Shown here: piece by piece, positions 28,131 through 37,078 of the stretch | How positions within the stretch are numbered: the first letter of the stretch is position 1 | Layout: every line of letters starts with the position of its first letter | Source of the DNA: Bacillus sp. CH140a_4T | GTDB taxonomy: Bacteria; Bacillota; Bacilli; Bacillales; Bacillaceae_G | Assembly (NCBI RefSeq): GCF_008923725.1 | Contig: NZ_WBPF01000022.1 | Location: 1-64,000 of the forward strand | Direction of reading: 5' to 3' | DNA: 64,000 nt | Program-made: the position numbers and the translations under genes | The notes under the pieces: generated by a model | What the model was told of the DNA's origin: nothing | What the model saw: only the letters and a program-made list of their open reading frames with translations | Database searches by the model: none

Positions 28131-29120
28131 GTGGCAGAAAATCAAAAAGTTTACGACATAACAATTATTGGTGGTGGTCCAACAGGACTGTTCACAGCAT
28201 TTTATGGCGGCATGAGACAAGCAAGTGTAAAAATCATTGAAAGCTTACCTCAACTTGGAGGACAATTATCCGCACTCTACCCTGAAAAATACATTTATGA
28301 TGTAGCTGGATTCCCGAAAGTGCGTGCACAAGAATTAGTTGATAACTTAAAAGAGCAAATGAAGAAATTTGACCCAACCGTTTGTTTAGAAGAAGCTGTT
28401 GATACGCTTGAGAAACAAGCTGACGGTATATTTAAACTTGTTACGAATAAGCAAACTCACTATTCTAAATCAGTTATTATTACTGCTGGCAATGGTGCTT
28501 TCCAACCACGCCGCTTAGAATTAGAAGGTACAACAAAGTACGAAAAGAAAAACTTACATTATTTCGTTGATGATATGAATAAATTTGCTGGTAAGCGCGT
28601 CGTAGTATTTGGCGGCGGCGACTCAGCTGTTGATTGGACAATGATGTTAGAGCCGATCGCTGACAAAGTTACAATCGTTCATCGCCGTGATAAATTCCGT
28701 GCGCATGAACATAGCGTAGAAAGCTTAATGAATTCTCGTGCAGAAGTAAGCACACCGTACGTTCCAGTAGAACTCATTGGCGATGACCACATTGAACAAG
28801 TCGTTCTTCAGCACGTAAAAACGGAAGAAAAAATTATCATCGATGTCGATGACGTAATTGTAAACTACGGATTCGTTTCCTCTCTTGGTCCAATTAAAAA
28901 CTGGGGCTTAGATATACAAAAAAACAGCATTCTCGTAAACTCGAAAATGGAAACAAATATTCCTGGCATTTACGCTGCTGGTGACATTTGTACATATGAA
29001 GGAAAAGTAAAACTCATTGCTTGCGGCTTCGGTGAAGCACCAACAGCAGTAAACAATGCAAAAGCTTACTTCGATCCAAGTGCAAAACTTCAACCAATGC
29101 ATAGCTCTAGTATGTTTTAA
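28131..29120 (+). CDS. yumC: ferredoxin/flavodoxin-NADP reductase, YumC type
   Basis: 329 residues, thioredoxin-reductase-like ferredoxin-NADP reductase. FAD motif [16 protein letters not shown] near residue 11, NADPH motif [11 protein letters not shown] near residue 160, FAD motif [12 protein letters not shown] near residue 280. There is no CxxC, so it is not a thioredoxin reductase. It transfers electrons between NADPH and ferredoxin or flavodoxin. A GTG at 28131 lies 6-7 bases after AGGGGG. The ATG at 28125 almost touches that site, but is the annotated start in some relatives. Confidence 0.92.
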   Translation: MAENQKVYDITIIGGGPTGLFTAFYGGMRQASVKIIESLPQLGGQLSALYPEKYIYDVAGFPKVRAQELVDNLKEQMKKFDPTVCLEEAVDTLEKQADGIFKLVTNKQTHYSKSVIITAGNGAFQPRRLELEGTTKYEKKNLHYFVDDMNKFAGKRVVVFGGGDSAVDWTMMLEPIADKVTIVHRRDKFRAHEHSVESLMNSRAEVSTPYVPVELIGDDHIEQVVLQHVKTEEKIIIDVDDVIVNYGFVSSLGPIKNWGLDIQKNSILVNSKMETNIPGIYAAGDICTYEGKVKLIACGFGEAPTAVNNAKAYFDPSAKLQPMHSSSMF

Positions 29121-29132
29121 TATAGAAATGAT

Positions 29133-29166
29133 AAGAACTCCTTTTACGCAAAAGGAGTTCTTTTAT
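29133..29166 (+). terminator. terminator of yumC
   Basis: AAGAACTCCTTTT pairs with AAAAGGAGTTCTT, then TTTATT. Confidence 0.9.
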
Positions 29167-29209
29167 TATTGTGGTACCTTCTCCTTCCAAAATATGTTAC
29201 ACTAAAACA

Positions 29210-29221
29210 GAACGTACGTTC
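29210..29221. promoter_or_regulatory. GAACGTACGTTC palindrome upstream of the GyrI-like gene
   Basis: A perfect 12-bp palindrome lies 26 bases before the start codon, in the position of an operator. No regulator gene is adjacent. Confidence 0.4.
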
Positions 29222-29246
29222 CGATTAATAAGGGGGAGATTTTAAA

Positions 29247-29723
29247 ATGAAAGAACCGATTATCGTAAAAAAAGAAGCTTTCCAAGCAATCGGCGTTTCA
29301 ATTACGACGACAAACAAAACAGAGGCATCTACTGAGGGGAAAATTCCACAGCTTTGGAACCGATACTTCCAAGAACAAATGATGCACCACATCCCAAATC
29401 AACAAACGAAAGAAACATTCGCTTTTTACTCAAATTACGAATCAGATGAAACTGGTACATATCAATTTACAATCGGCATGCCCGTTTCCTCATTAGAAGA
29501 CGTTCCTGAAAATATGACAACTGTAGCAATACCTGCTGCTACGTATGCGGTATTTACAACGAGAAAGGGACCAGTTGCTGAAGTCATTTGCGAAGCTTGG
29601 GAATATATTTGGAAATGGTCAAAAGAAAACAAGCGTGCTTTTACAACAGACTTTGAGCTTTATGATGAAAAAGCAACAGATCCAACCAACGTACAATTAG
29701 ATATTTACATTGCATTAGCCTAA
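29247..29723 (+). CDS. GyrI-like / AraC effector-binding domain protein
   Basis: 158 residues making up one SOUL/GyrI-like small-molecule-binding domain. Visible features are an N-terminal strand with FQAIGVSITT, a central FAFYSNYESDETGTYQFTIGMPV and a C-terminal FELYDEKATDPTNVQLDIYIAL. There is no DNA-binding domain, so it is a stand-alone effector-binding or drug-sequestering protein. AAGGGGGAG lies before the ATG. A long terminator follows. Confidence 0.8.
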   Translation: MKEPIIVKKEAFQAIGVSITTTNKTEASTEGKIPQLWNRYFQEQMMHHIPNQQTKETFAFYSNYESDETGTYQFTIGMPVSSLEDVPENMTTVAIPAATYAVFTTRKGPVAEVICEAWEYIWKWSKENKRAFTTDFELYDEKATDPTNVQLDIYIALA

Positions 29724-29768
29724 ACGACAAAAAAGAAGATACCAAATGGTATCTTCTTTTTTGTCGTT
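29723..29768 (+). terminator. terminator of the GyrI-like gene
   Basis: A 22-bp perfect stem (starts AACGACAAAAAAGAAGATAC) includes its T run in the right arm. Confidence 0.93.
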
Positions 29769-29898
29769 AAATAGCCACTGTGCAAATTCATTATTATTGT
29801 CTACAATGAGAAAGTGCAGTATAGAAATATTAGAAACTGTATAAAACGATTGTTAATAGGTTTTTTAGTTTAAATTTGTCACATAGAAAGGAAGCAAT

Positions 29899-31146
29899 AT
29901 GGAGGAACTACAACAAAATAAATCTGCTTTAGAGGGAAGCGGAAAACCGTTATTAAAAAATACGAATTTCCTTTTTCTTTGGGCAGCTACTCTTTTTTCA
30001 AGTTTTGCTTTAGCCTTTTTTACTTTTTCACAAACGTGGTACATAGCAAAAACATTAAACCTTGAAGCTTCACTCGGTGTTGTTTTCGTAGCTCTTAGTG
30101 TTCCAAGGCTTATTTTTATGATTATCGGCGGCGCTGTAGCTGATAAATTCCCGAAAAAAAACATTATGTTTTACTCTAATATTATTCGTGCCATTCTTGT
30201 CGCAACCATCCTCACATGGTTCATCGTAGGTGATGTAACACTATATACATTTGCTTTATTCGCTTTATTCTTTGGGCTTGCTGATGCTTTTTTCTGGTCA
30301 GCTGATGGATCTATCTTGCCTGAACTTGTAGAAAAAAGCCGTTTAACACAAGCAAATTCACTTACACAAATGTCAAACCAAGCATCGGTTATCTTAGGCC
30401 CTGTACTTGGCGGCATTCTTATCAAATTTACGAACTATGAAACGATCTTTTCAATCACAATTTTATTACTGATCGTCGCAGCCATACTCGTTCAAAAAAT
30501 ACAATTTACGATGCCAGAGCAGCAAAATACAGACAAAGGCATGTTCACTTCTATTAAAGAAGGAATTTTATACGTAAAGGAATCACCATTTCTTTCAACT
30601 TTCCTTCTTTGTAGCGCCTTTCTAAACTTATTTTTAATCGGTCCAATGCAAGTCGGTTTCCCGCTTTTCGTTAAAAATGTTCTGCACGGTGATTCTCTTC
30701 AGTTTAGTTACTTAGAAGCATCTGTAGGTGGCGGAATGGCAATAGGCGCTGTCATTGTCGGTTTAAAAAATATTAATCGTAGACGTGGTCTATTTTGCAT
30801 TATCATGATGCTACTGTCTGGTGTGTTCTTCTTATCCATTAACTTTAGCACCGTACTTTGGCAAGCATTATTAGCTGGCATGTTTTACGGTATTACAATC
30901 GCAATGGCTATCGTTCCGCTTATGGCGATGATTCAATCGACAGTAAAAGAAGAAATGATGGGACGCGTAATGAGTCTACTTATGCTATCATCCATGGGCT
31001 TTATCCCGCTTTCTTATGCATTCACATCAATTGCGCTTGCAATAGGAATTCCGATCGTAACCGTTATGAAAAGCGGTGCAATCGCCGTTATCGTCTTCGT
31101 ACTATTTGTAGCGATTCGTGTTCCAGTTGTAAGAAAGTTTGATTAA
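29899..31146 (+). CDS. MFS transporter (MFS_3, multidrug or siderophore exporter-like)
   Basis: 415 residues, about twelve membrane helices. The N-terminal half has the loop signature GGAVADKFPKKN between helices 2 and 3, and the family-typical FFGLADAFFWSADGSILPELV follows helix 4. Similar proteins export macrolides or enterobactin. The substrate is not deducible. AAAGGAAG lies before the ATG. It is monocistronic. Confidence 0.85.
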   Translation: MEELQQNKSALEGSGKPLLKNTNFLFLWAATLFSSFALAFFTFSQTWYIAKTLNLEASLGVVFVALSVPRLIFMIIGGAVADKFPKKNIMFYSNIIRAILVATILTWFIVGDVTLYTFALFALFFGLADAFFWSADGSILPELVEKSRLTQANSLTQMSNQASVILGPVLGGILIKFTNYETIFSITILLLIVAAILVQKIQFTMPEQQNTDKGMFTSIKEGILYVKESPFLSTFLLCSAFLNLFLIGPMQVGFPLFVKNVLHGDSLQFSYLEASVGGGMAIGAVIVGLKNINRRRGLFCIIMMLLSGVFFLSINFSTVLWQALLAGMFYGITIAMAIVPLMAMIQSTVKEEMMGRVMSLLMLSSMGFIPLSYAFTSIALAIGIPIVTVMKSGAIAVIVFVLFVAIRVPVVRKFD

Positions 31147-31152
31147 CGACTT

Positions 31153-31185
31153 GGAGTCATGTATTATACGCATGACTCCTTTTTA
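31153..31185. terminator. terminator of the MFS gene, facing the HTH gene
   Basis: GGAGTCATG pairs with CATGACTCC, then TTTTT. The last codons of the convergent HTH gene are inside it. Confidence 0.88.
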
Positions 31186-32045
31186 AACGGATCAAATAAC
31201 GGTATCCCCTTACTTCTTCTCACAGCTGCTCCCCATTCTAGTCCAACCTCTAAAAATAAATCCCGCACTGTACTATATAAAAGTGCCCTAACATTTTTAC
31301 GGATTTCCCCGTATTTATACGCTCTCACAACACTCTTTACTCGCCAAATGAAATTTCCATACACTTCTTCATCAGCTAATATTTGCTCCAGTAACACACC
31401 TTGCTCTAGTAACCCGCTCTTTTTATATGCAAGTTCCACCTTACTCCAAAATATATTAATCTTCTTCGGATTACGCGTCATCGGCACAAGTGCGTATATA
31501 AAAGGCTTCGGTATATCGTGACGGCAATACGTTTCATCAAGCTCGTACGTTACTTTTCTATTCTCTTTTATTTGTGGAATGTTTTTAGAAAGAATTGTTT
31601 CCCCCTCATATTTTTGCTCATTTTTACTACAGTCAGCTGCATCATCCTCACTTTCACATGCGGACAGTTTCATACGGTCATCCATGCGGTCAATTGCAGA
31701 TATAAGAAATACATATAAGTTCGCACTATATCCACCGCGTTTATGTCTTTCTTTTGTCGCAACACGCTTTATAATTCCTAGTTCCTCTAACTTTGCAATT
31801 GAGCGGCGTACTGTACGAATACTCTTTCCAACATTCGTCGCAATCGTCTCCATTAACGGACAAGCAACTCCCACTGTTTTCTGTTTCTCATTCACTGCAT
31901 ACTTTCCTAAAAAATGAATAATAGTAGCATCCGTCTTATTTAATTGAAATCGATAGCACTTCAAAACTTGTTTTTGATATGTATTAAACTCTTCTTTACT
32001 TCGAAATTCACTATATGGTTTCATTAAGTTATATAAGCTTCCCAT
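31164..32045 (-). CDS. helix-turn-helix protein, plasmid/phage replication-initiator-like
   Basis: 293 residues. A winged helix-turn-helix lies at about residues 40-110 (KTDATIIHFLGKYA, METIATNVGKSIRTVRRSIAKLEELGIIKRV), typical of Firmicutes replication-associated HTH proteins. A low-complexity acidic linker (about 130-150) precedes a C-terminal helical domain with basic residues. I know of no defined function. The ATG at 32045 has GAGGTG 6 bases upstream. It could be a domesticated replication or partition gene, but no other mobile genes surround it. Confidence 0.7.
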   Translation of the reverse strand: MGSLYNLMKPYSEFRSKEEFNTYQKQVLKCYRFQLNKTDATIIHFLGKYAVNEKQKTVGVACPLMETIATNVGKSIRTVRRSIAKLEELGIIKRVATKERHKRGGYSANLYVFLISAIDRMDDRMKLSACESEDDAADCSKNEQKYEGETILSKNIPQIKENRKVTYELDETYCRHDIPKPFIYALVPMTRNPKKINIFWSKVELAYKKSGLLEQGVLLEQILADEEVYGNFIWRVKSVVRAYKYGEIRKNVRALLYSTVRDLFLEVGLEWGAAVRRSKGIPLFDPFKKESCV

Positions 32046-32122
32046 TTTTATCACCTCATTTATAGGTAAGAGTCAGGAAGCAAAATTGGCGTGATATTTT
32101 AATTTTTTTTGGAGGTGACAAT

Positions 32123-32584
32123 ATGATCGTAGTAAGTGCTTGTTTAGGTGGCATCGCTTGTCGGTATGATGGAAATGACAATCTCGTTTCAAAAATAGAA
32201 GAGTTACTGCAACAAAAAGATACAGTCCTCATTTGTCCTGAAGTATTAGGAGGATTGCCAACGCCTCGTCCCTCAGCTGAAATTATTGGTGGGAATGGCG
32301 ATGATGTTTTAGATGGAAAAGCGAAAGTGATGACAAAAGACGGTGAAGATGTTACAGAAGCTTTCGTGAGCGGTGCTTATAAAGCTCTAGAACAAATTAA
32401 GAATTTACATCCAGAATATATTATTTCAAAAGAACGTAGTCCATCTTGTGGTAGTTCTACGATTTACACTGGAGAATTTAACGGGACTAAACAAACTGGT
32501 TACGGGGTAACAACTGCTTTATTCAAAAGACACGGATTGAAAGTCATTTCAGAAGAGGATTTTGAGAAAGAAAAAAGGAATTGA
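32123..32584 (+). CDS. DUF523 family protein
   Basis: 153 residues. The DUF523 signatures are complete: VVSACLGGIACRYDG (two Cys), VLICPEVLGGLPTPRPSAEI, and ISKERSPSCGSSTIYTG. The conserved cysteines suggest a metal or Fe-S site. The family is sometimes fused to DUF1722 and its role is unknown. AAAGGAGGTG-like TTGGAGGTG lies before the ATG. It is monocistronic. Confidence 0.87.
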   Translation: MIVVSACLGGIACRYDGNDNLVSKIEELLQQKDTVLICPEVLGGLPTPRPSAEIIGGNGDDVLDGKAKVMTKDGEDVTEAFVSGAYKALEQIKNLHPEYIISKERSPSCGSSTIYTGEFNGTKQTGYGVTTALFKRHGLKVISEEDFEKEKRN

Positions 32585-32606
32585 CCCTGTTCGTCAATTC
32601 CTTTTT
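32572..32606. terminator. bidirectional terminator, DUF523 / YxeA
   Basis: AAAAAGGAATTGAC pairs with GTCAATTCCTTTTT. The DUF523 stop is in the left arm. Confidence 0.92.
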
Positions 32607-32611
32607 CTTTC

Positions 32612-32965
32612 TTATTTCGCACCTAATTTTTCTTTCACTTTCGCAGGAAGCTCATCTTTCTTTACTTCTTCCCAAGCTGTTACACCTTTTTTATCTGAGT
32701 GATATACACGTAAGAATGCATCTTTACGTAAGTTTTTTTGTGCAGTAAATTCTAATTCTTTCTCTTTACCTTCTTTATCAAAACCTTTTAATTTATATTG
32801 GTAATCTTTATACGGCTCACCATTATCAGATTTACCATTATACTCTTTTCCATCTACTGTAATTTGAACATAATACTCGTCTTTACCCATACGATTTAAA
32901 TCACAACCAACTAATAGGCTTGCAAATACAACTAAAATGCTAAAAAGTGCAATATATCTTTTCAT
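32612..32965 (-). CDS. YxeA family (DUF1093) lipoprotein
   Basis: 117 residues. A lipoprotein signal peptide (KRYIALFSILVVFASLLVG then Cys at residue 21) precedes an OB-like beta domain: YYVQITVDGKEYNGK, YQYKLKGFDKEGKEKELEF, LRVYHSDKKGVTAWEEV. YxeA family members are small exported Firmicutes proteins of unknown role. The ATG at 32965 has GAGG 8 bases upstream. A GTG three codons earlier is an alternative. Confidence 0.82.
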   Translation of the reverse strand: MKRYIALFSILVVFASLLVGCDLNRMGKDEYYVQITVDGKEYNGKSDNGEPYKDYQYKLKGFDKEGKEKELEFTAQKNLRKDAFLRVYHSDKKGVTAWEEVKKDELPAKVKEKLGAK

Positions 32966-33070
32966 TTCCTTCACCTCATGTGTTTTTCTTATATTGTTAT
33001 CTTAAAGCCTTAGCTTTAAAGAAAAAATTCAAAAACATGACATGAACATTACACTTTTGTAAGATAATAA

Positions 33071-33709
33071 TTATTTCTTCACTTTAGAAACCGTCATTCC
33101 GTCACCAATTGGAATGAGTACGGATTCTAACCTTGGATGCGTTGCTACTACTTCGTTAAACTTCTTCATAACTTCTGTATAACGTTTTTGTTTCGTACTT
33201 TCATCAACTACACTACCACCAGCTAAAACATTATCTGTAACAATTACCGCACCTGGCTTCGCAAGCTTAATGCAGTACGTTAAGTAATTTTCATAATTCT
33301 CTTTATCAGCGTCGATAAAGAAGAAATCAAATCGCTTATTACCTGCGGTTAATTTTTCAAGACTTTGTAAGGCAGCACCAGTCATATACGACACTTGTTT
33401 TCCAAATCCCGCTTTATGTAGATTATGATGTGCTATCTCTGCATATTTCTCTTCTAATTCAAGAGAAGTTAACGTACCTTCTTCTCCAAAACCTCTTGCA
33501 AGACAAATGCCGCTATACCCACCTAATGCACCTATTTCTAAAATATCTTTCGTTCCAGAAATGGAAACTAACATCGTTAAAAGTTTACCCGAAGAAGGCG
33601 ATACCGATATTGGTGGCATTTCGTTTTCTTTTATGGAAGCAATCACTTCATCCAAAAGAGCATCTTGACCACAAAATACTGAATCGATATAACGATTAAT
33701 TTGTTTCAT
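33071..33709 (-). CDS. SAM-dependent O-methyltransferase (YrrM/caffeoyl-CoA type)
   Basis: 212 residues, Rossmann-type class I methyltransferase. SAM motif ILEIGALGGYSGICLARG (about 56-73), acidic strand end TSLELEEKYAEIA, metal-site DADKENYENYL (about 133-143) and DNVLAGGSVVD. The family methylates catechol-like hydroxyls with a divalent metal. The natural substrate is unknown. Its start overlaps the preceding gene by 14 bases (ATGAAACAAATTAA), implying coupled translation. Confidence 0.87.
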   Translation of the reverse strand: MKQINRYIDSVFCGQDALLDEVIASIKENEMPPISVSPSSGKLLTMLVSISGTKDILEIGALGGYSGICLARGFGEEGTLTSLELEEKYAEIAHHNLHKAGFGKQVSYMTGAALQSLEKLTAGNKRFDFFFIDADKENYENYLTYCIKLAKPGAVIVTDNVLAGGSVVDESTKQKRYTEVMKKFNEVVATHPRLESVLIPIGDGMTVSKVKK

Positions 33710-34037
33710 CAGATGCAGTCCCTTGCTCTAAATTTGCCTTCTCATCTAATGCAGGCGCTTCTTCTGTTTCACTCTCATGTATTTCAAATAGTTGTGTAAA
33801 CTCATTAATAACCATATCAATTGCCTTTAATTCCCCGATTAAAATTTGCTGAATAGACTGGAATTCTGGCTCACTTAACTGTTGTTTAATTGTCGCTCGT
33901 TTCAAATTCATCATTTCTAAAAAGGCGATTGCTCTCCCGCGGCGAAATGTTTTCGGTCCGCGATGATGCGATCCGTCTCTTCCTTTATGACGCTCACCAC
34001 GGTGGTGTCCTTCTTTCATGAACTTATCTTTTCTCAT
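33696..34037 (-). CDS. small His/Arg-rich protein cotranslated with the O-methyltransferase
   Basis: 113 residues. The N-terminal 35 residues are strongly basic with many His (EGHHRGERHKGRDGSHHRG). A helical segment RRGRAIAFLEMMNLKRATIKQQL follows and resembles half of a PadR-like winged helix. The C-terminal 25 residues are acidic. I do not recognise a defined family. The ATG at 34037 has AAAGGGG upstream. It probably regulates or assists the downstream methyltransferase, by position only. The His-rich head could bind metal. Confidence 0.7.
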   Translation of the reverse strand: MRKDKFMKEGHHRGERHKGRDGSHHRGPKTFRRGRAIAFLEMMNLKRATIKQQLSEPEFQSIQQILIGELKAIDMVINEFTQLFEIHESETEEAPALDEKANLEQGTASDETN

Positions 34038-34070
34038 TTCAAATCCCCTTTGTATACAAAATGTCAAAAT

Positions 34071-34124
34071 AAAAAAGCCATAAGGGGAATGAATTTTATA
34101 ATCCATCTCTCTTAAGGCTTTTAT
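34071..34124 (-). terminator. possible terminator of the 62-residue gene
   Basis: AAAAGCC...GGCTTTT with a long loop; the reverse strand ends TTTTTTATTTTG. Confidence 0.5.
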
Positions 34125-34162
34125 CCTCTATCTTTTTACTGCTAATTTTTTTTATGTACCTA

Positions 34163-34351
34163 TTACCGCCAATAACGTCTTTCACGCCAGTTTCGCCACT
34201 TATCACGGATTTTATCACGTAATTTCCTTATACCGTTTATTACACCTTCTATTATGCATTCTATTATAATATCTATCACAAGGTATCTTATAAATCTAAA
34301 AATAGAACCTATAACGTACTTCAATATAAATTCAAAAATATCTTCCAGCAT
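34163..34351 (-). CDS. small amphipathic membrane protein
   Basis: 62 residues. A hydrophobic stretch IFEFILKYVIGSIFRFIRYLVIDIIIECIIEGVI spans about residues 4-36, followed by a very basic tail (RKLRDKIRDKWRNWRERRYWR). It resembles other small cationic membrane proteins, but I do not recognise the family. The ATG at 34351 has AGAGGGG upstream. A TTG at 34375 is an alternative start. Confidence 0.6.
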   Translation of the reverse strand: MLEDIFEFILKYVIGSIFRFIRYLVIDIIIECIIEGVINGIRKLRDKIRDKWRNWRERRYWR

Positions 34352-34510
34352 ATATCCCCTCTTTCTACCCTTCAATTATAACTGGAAAACAGAGAACTTG
34401 AAGCTCAAATAAATGATAAAGAAATTAGAAGTCAATAGATGAAAAGGGATTTCTAAATGATGAATTGAATATATATTTATTGTTTTGTAGCTTTTGAGAG
34501 GAGAAATACT

Positions 34511-35074
34511 ATGAATCCTATTTTATTAGATGTTCCGTTACAAATAGAAACAGACAGACTCATTCTTCGAGCACCACTTCAAGCTGGTGAAGGGAATGTA
34601 GTACATGAAGCTATTAAAGATTCAATTCATGAATTAAAGCAATGGTTGTCTCTATTCCAGTCCATTCCTACTGTTGAAGAAACGGAAATTCTCCTGAGAA
34701 ATGCGCATATAGATTTTTTGAAAAGAGAAAGCTTTCGCTATCTTATCTACCATAAGGAGACGAATGATTTTATTGGAACGGCTAGCCTTCACGGAATTGA
34801 TTGGAAGGTTTCTAAATGTGAAATTGGATACTGGATTAACACCCAATTTAGTGGAAATGGATATATGACAGAAGTAGTAAGTACGTTAATAAACCTTGGA
34901 TTTCAGTTATTCAAATTTAGAAGGATTGAAATACGATGTGAACGTAATAACACGAAAAGTCGTGCAATCCCTGAAAAACTAGGTTTTGAGCTTGAAGGGA
35001 TATTACGTAATGAAGATCTTTCAGCTGACGGCAAACAACTAGCTGATACTTGCATCTATGCAAAAATAAATTAG
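34511..35074 (+). CDS. GNAT N-acetyltransferase, RimJ/RimL family
   Basis: 187 residues, single GNAT domain. The N-terminal IETDRLILRAP and the acetyl-CoA region SGNGYMTEVVSTLINLGFQLFKFRRIEIRCERNNTKSRAIPEKLGFELEG fit ribosomal-protein acetyltransferases of the RimL/YdaF type. The substrate could be an amino group on a protein or a small molecule. GAGAGGAG lies before the ATG. The spacer after it holds no gene. Confidence 0.83.
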   Translation: MNPILLDVPLQIETDRLILRAPLQAGEGNVVHEAIKDSIHELKQWLSLFQSIPTVEETEILLRNAHIDFLKRESFRYLIYHKETNDFIGTASLHGIDWKVSKCEIGYWINTQFSGNGYMTEVVSTLINLGFQLFKFRRIEIRCERNNTKSRAIPEKLGFELEGILRNEDLSADGKQLADTCIYAKIN

Positions 35075-35151
35075 ATTTAAACATTCGTTGTGCAACATAT
35101 CTTGAGGTCGGGTTCTAAATTTGAAAGGCGACGTTTTTGATTTTTTACGAC

Positions 35152-35195
35152 AAAAAAAACCTCCTTAACGATTTTATTTCATCGCTAAAAAGGTC
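35152..35195 (-). terminator. terminator of the A-type Fe-S protein gene
   Basis: An imperfect stem (ATCG/CGAT core, AAGGT/ACCT outer) ends with eight T on the reverse strand. Confidence 0.65.
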
Positions 35196-35217
35196 TTTCT
35201 CTATTTCTGCTAAAAAC

Positions 35218-35571
35218 TTAGCACTCTTCCGGCTTACCAGCATTCGATGCTGTACGGAAAGATGATCCACATCCGCATGATGCGATTGCGTTTGGATTGT
35301 CAATTGTAAATCCGCCGCCAAGCATAGATTGTTTATAATCAATCTTTACTCCTTTAACAATTGGAGCACTTTCTGTATCGATAACAAATTCAACACCGAA
35401 AAATTCAAGAACTGTGTCGTCTTCTTTTGGTTCTACTTCAAATCCTAATCCGTAAGAAAGGCCAGTACATCCGCCGCCATGTACAGCAAGGCGCACGTAC
35501 TTCTCTCCATCTTCAGCATCTTTTAACATATCTTTAATTTGAAAAGCTGCTTGTTCTGTTACTTCAATCAT
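35218..35571 (-). CDS. erpA: A-type iron-sulfur carrier protein (ErpA/IscA family, YutM)
   Basis: 117 residues. The three conserved cysteines are C35 (HGGGCTGLSY), C99 and C101 (SCGCGSSF), which bind and hand over Fe-S clusters to apoproteins. A last Cys at 117 is variable. The start ATG at 35571 (MIEVTEQAAF) matches the family; the longer frame to 35610 has no better site. It follows dapF by about 40 bases on the same strand, as in B. subtilis yutM-dapF. Confidence 0.9.
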   Translation of the reverse strand: MIEVTEQAAFQIKDMLKDAEDGEKYVRLAVHGGGCTGLSYGLGFEVEPKEDDTVLEFFGVEFVIDTESAPIVKGVKIDYKQSMLGGGFTIDNPNAIASCGCGSSFRTASNAGKPEEC

Positions 35572-35612
35572 GAAATACACCATCCTTTCTGTTCCCATTC
35601 TATTATACATCT

Positions 35613-36479
35613 TTACGCTTCTATCTTGTACTCATACACTCCGCGGCAAATTACTTCCGCCGGTCCTTTCATTAGCACATTGCCTTCTTCTGTCCATGCA
35701 ATCATTAAATCGCCGCCAGCTAAATGAACTATAATTTCCTTACCACGTTCCATTTTTCCATTTAAAATAGAGGCTACAACTGCAGCACACGCCCCTGTTC
35801 CGCAAGCTTGTGTTACACCAGATCCACGTTCCCAAACGCGGAAGTTCATCTCAGCATCATTCAAAATCTCGATGAATTCAACATTTACTCGCTCTGGGAA
35901 CATTTCATGTGTCTCCAGGACTGGACCAAGTGTTGTAAGAGGCGCTTGTTCTACATCATCCACAAAAATAACCGCATGCGGATTCCCCATTGAAACAGCT
36001 GTAAATGCATAACGATGATTATTGTATAAGAAGTTTTCACGAATATATGGTGTTTCACCTTCACCAAGCATCGGTATTTCTGCACGTGTTAAACGCGGTG
36101 CTCCCATATCGATTTTCGCTAACGTAACTTTCCCTTCTTCTACCGTTACTTCCGCCGTCACAATGCCAGCTAACGTTTCAATTGTGAAAACTGTTCCTTC
36201 TACTAGTTTATGCTCATACGCATATTTCGCTACGCAGCGTAAACCGTTACCGCAGCTCTTTCCTTCTGAACCATCATTATTAAACATGCGCATTTTCACC
36301 GGAGCTACGTCAGATGGACAAATTAAAATCATTCCATCTGCTCCAATACCAGTATTAATATTTGAAACCTTTTCCGCCACAAGAACTAAATCTTCTTCAG
36401 GAATTTGTTCTTCAAACATATTTACATATATATAACTATTGCCAAGACCATGCATTTTTGTAAAAGAAAATTGGCTCAT
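35613..36479 (-). CDS. dapF: diaminopimelate epimerase
   Basis: 288 residues. It converts LL- to meso-diaminopimelate for peptidoglycan and lysine. The two catalytic cysteines are visible: C76 in [12 protein letters not shown] and C226 in [11 protein letters not shown]. The N-terminal [13 protein letters not shown] is the family start. GGAGTG lies 8 bases before the ATG. It probably shares a transcript with the A-type carrier gene downstream. Confidence 0.96.
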   Translation of the reverse strand: MSQFSFTKMHGLGNSYIYVNMFEEQIPEEDLVLVAEKVSNINTGIGADGMILICPSDVAPVKMRMFNNDGSEGKSCGNGLRCVAKYAYEHKLVEGTVFTIETLAGIVTAEVTVEEGKVTLAKIDMGAPRLTRAEIPMLGEGETPYIRENFLYNNHRYAFTAVSMGNPHAVIFVDDVEQAPLTTLGPVLETHEMFPERVNVEFIEILNDAEMNFRVWERGSGVTQACGTGACAAVVASILNGKMERGKEIIVHLAGGDLMIAWTEEGNVLMKGPAEVICRGVYEYKIEA

Positions 36480-36611
36480 TTGTATTCACTCCAAAAATAG
36501 TTTGTTATTTTAAGTATAAAATGCACGCTTTTAGAACACAATATGAATGTCCCCCGTTTCTCATATTTGACAACATTTGGCGATGAGCCATTCTTGCACA
36601 AATTGTGTAAG

Positions 36612-36642
36612 AAAAAAGCCCTTCTACAAGGGCCTTTTTTTA
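36612..36642. terminator. bidirectional terminator between dapF and yuzB
   Basis: AAAAAAGCCCTT pairs with AAGGGCCTTTTTT with one bulge. Confidence 0.8.
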
Positions 36643-36700
36643 TTTATATACAATATTATCCTCCCCCGCGAAAGAAGATTTTATCTAATAGAAAAAGAAA

Positions 36701-36725
36701 AAGGAGTTGCTGATTGCAACACCTT
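36701..36725 (-). terminator. terminator-like hairpin at the yuzB stop
   Basis: AAGGAGTTGC and GCAACACCTT pair with one A:A mismatch; the reverse strand then reads TTTTTCTTTTTC. Confidence 0.65.
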
Positions 36726-36963
36726 AAAACATTGGATTTTCATCCAAATAATCATATACATTATTAACAAGTTCTTCTACTGTAGCACCTTGTACTACTT
36801 CACCATTTACAAGTGCAAACGGTCCTTCAAAACAAATGCCACAATATCCTAAACAACCATACTCCATTACATCTAAATTCGGATCTTTTTCTAATTTCTC
36901 TAAAGCTGCTTGTGAGCCACTCGCAAGGTTACCTACACAAAATTCAATTAATGGTTTAATCAA
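36724..36963 (-). CDS. yuzB: YuzB family protein (UPF0349, DUF1450)
   Basis: 79 residues. The pattern [35 protein letters not shown] is that of UPF0349/DUF1450, with C-x10-12...CxxC like a thioredoxin-fold ferredoxin. The function is unknown. The start is TTG at 36963, preceded by AGGGGGGAG at normal distance; the long upstream extension has no site. The neighbours dapF and yutJ match B. subtilis. Confidence 0.87.
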
Positions 36964-37002
36964 AATTCTCCCCCCTGTACTACAAAACAAATTACCTTCT
37001 GA

Positions 37003-37077
37003 CTTTATCCCGATTGGTGCGGACTGATAATCAGTGGATATGGACAAAACCTCCACTGATTAAAGTTTCACTTTATC
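37003..37077 (-). repeat. short bcr1-like element, copy C
   Basis: On the reverse strand it begins GATAAAGTGAAACTTTAATC, then AGTGGAGG...CCACTGATTATCAG and CACCAATCGGG, and stops. The direct repeat ACTTTATC borders both ends (37002-37009, 37070-37077). Only the 5' half of the element is present. Confidence 0.7.
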
Positions 37078-37078
37078 T

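Noticed and set aside
31164-32045. Replication-like HTH gene as evidence for an integrated plasmid or prophage
   Set aside because: No integrase, attachment repeats or other phage or plasmid genes are nearby.
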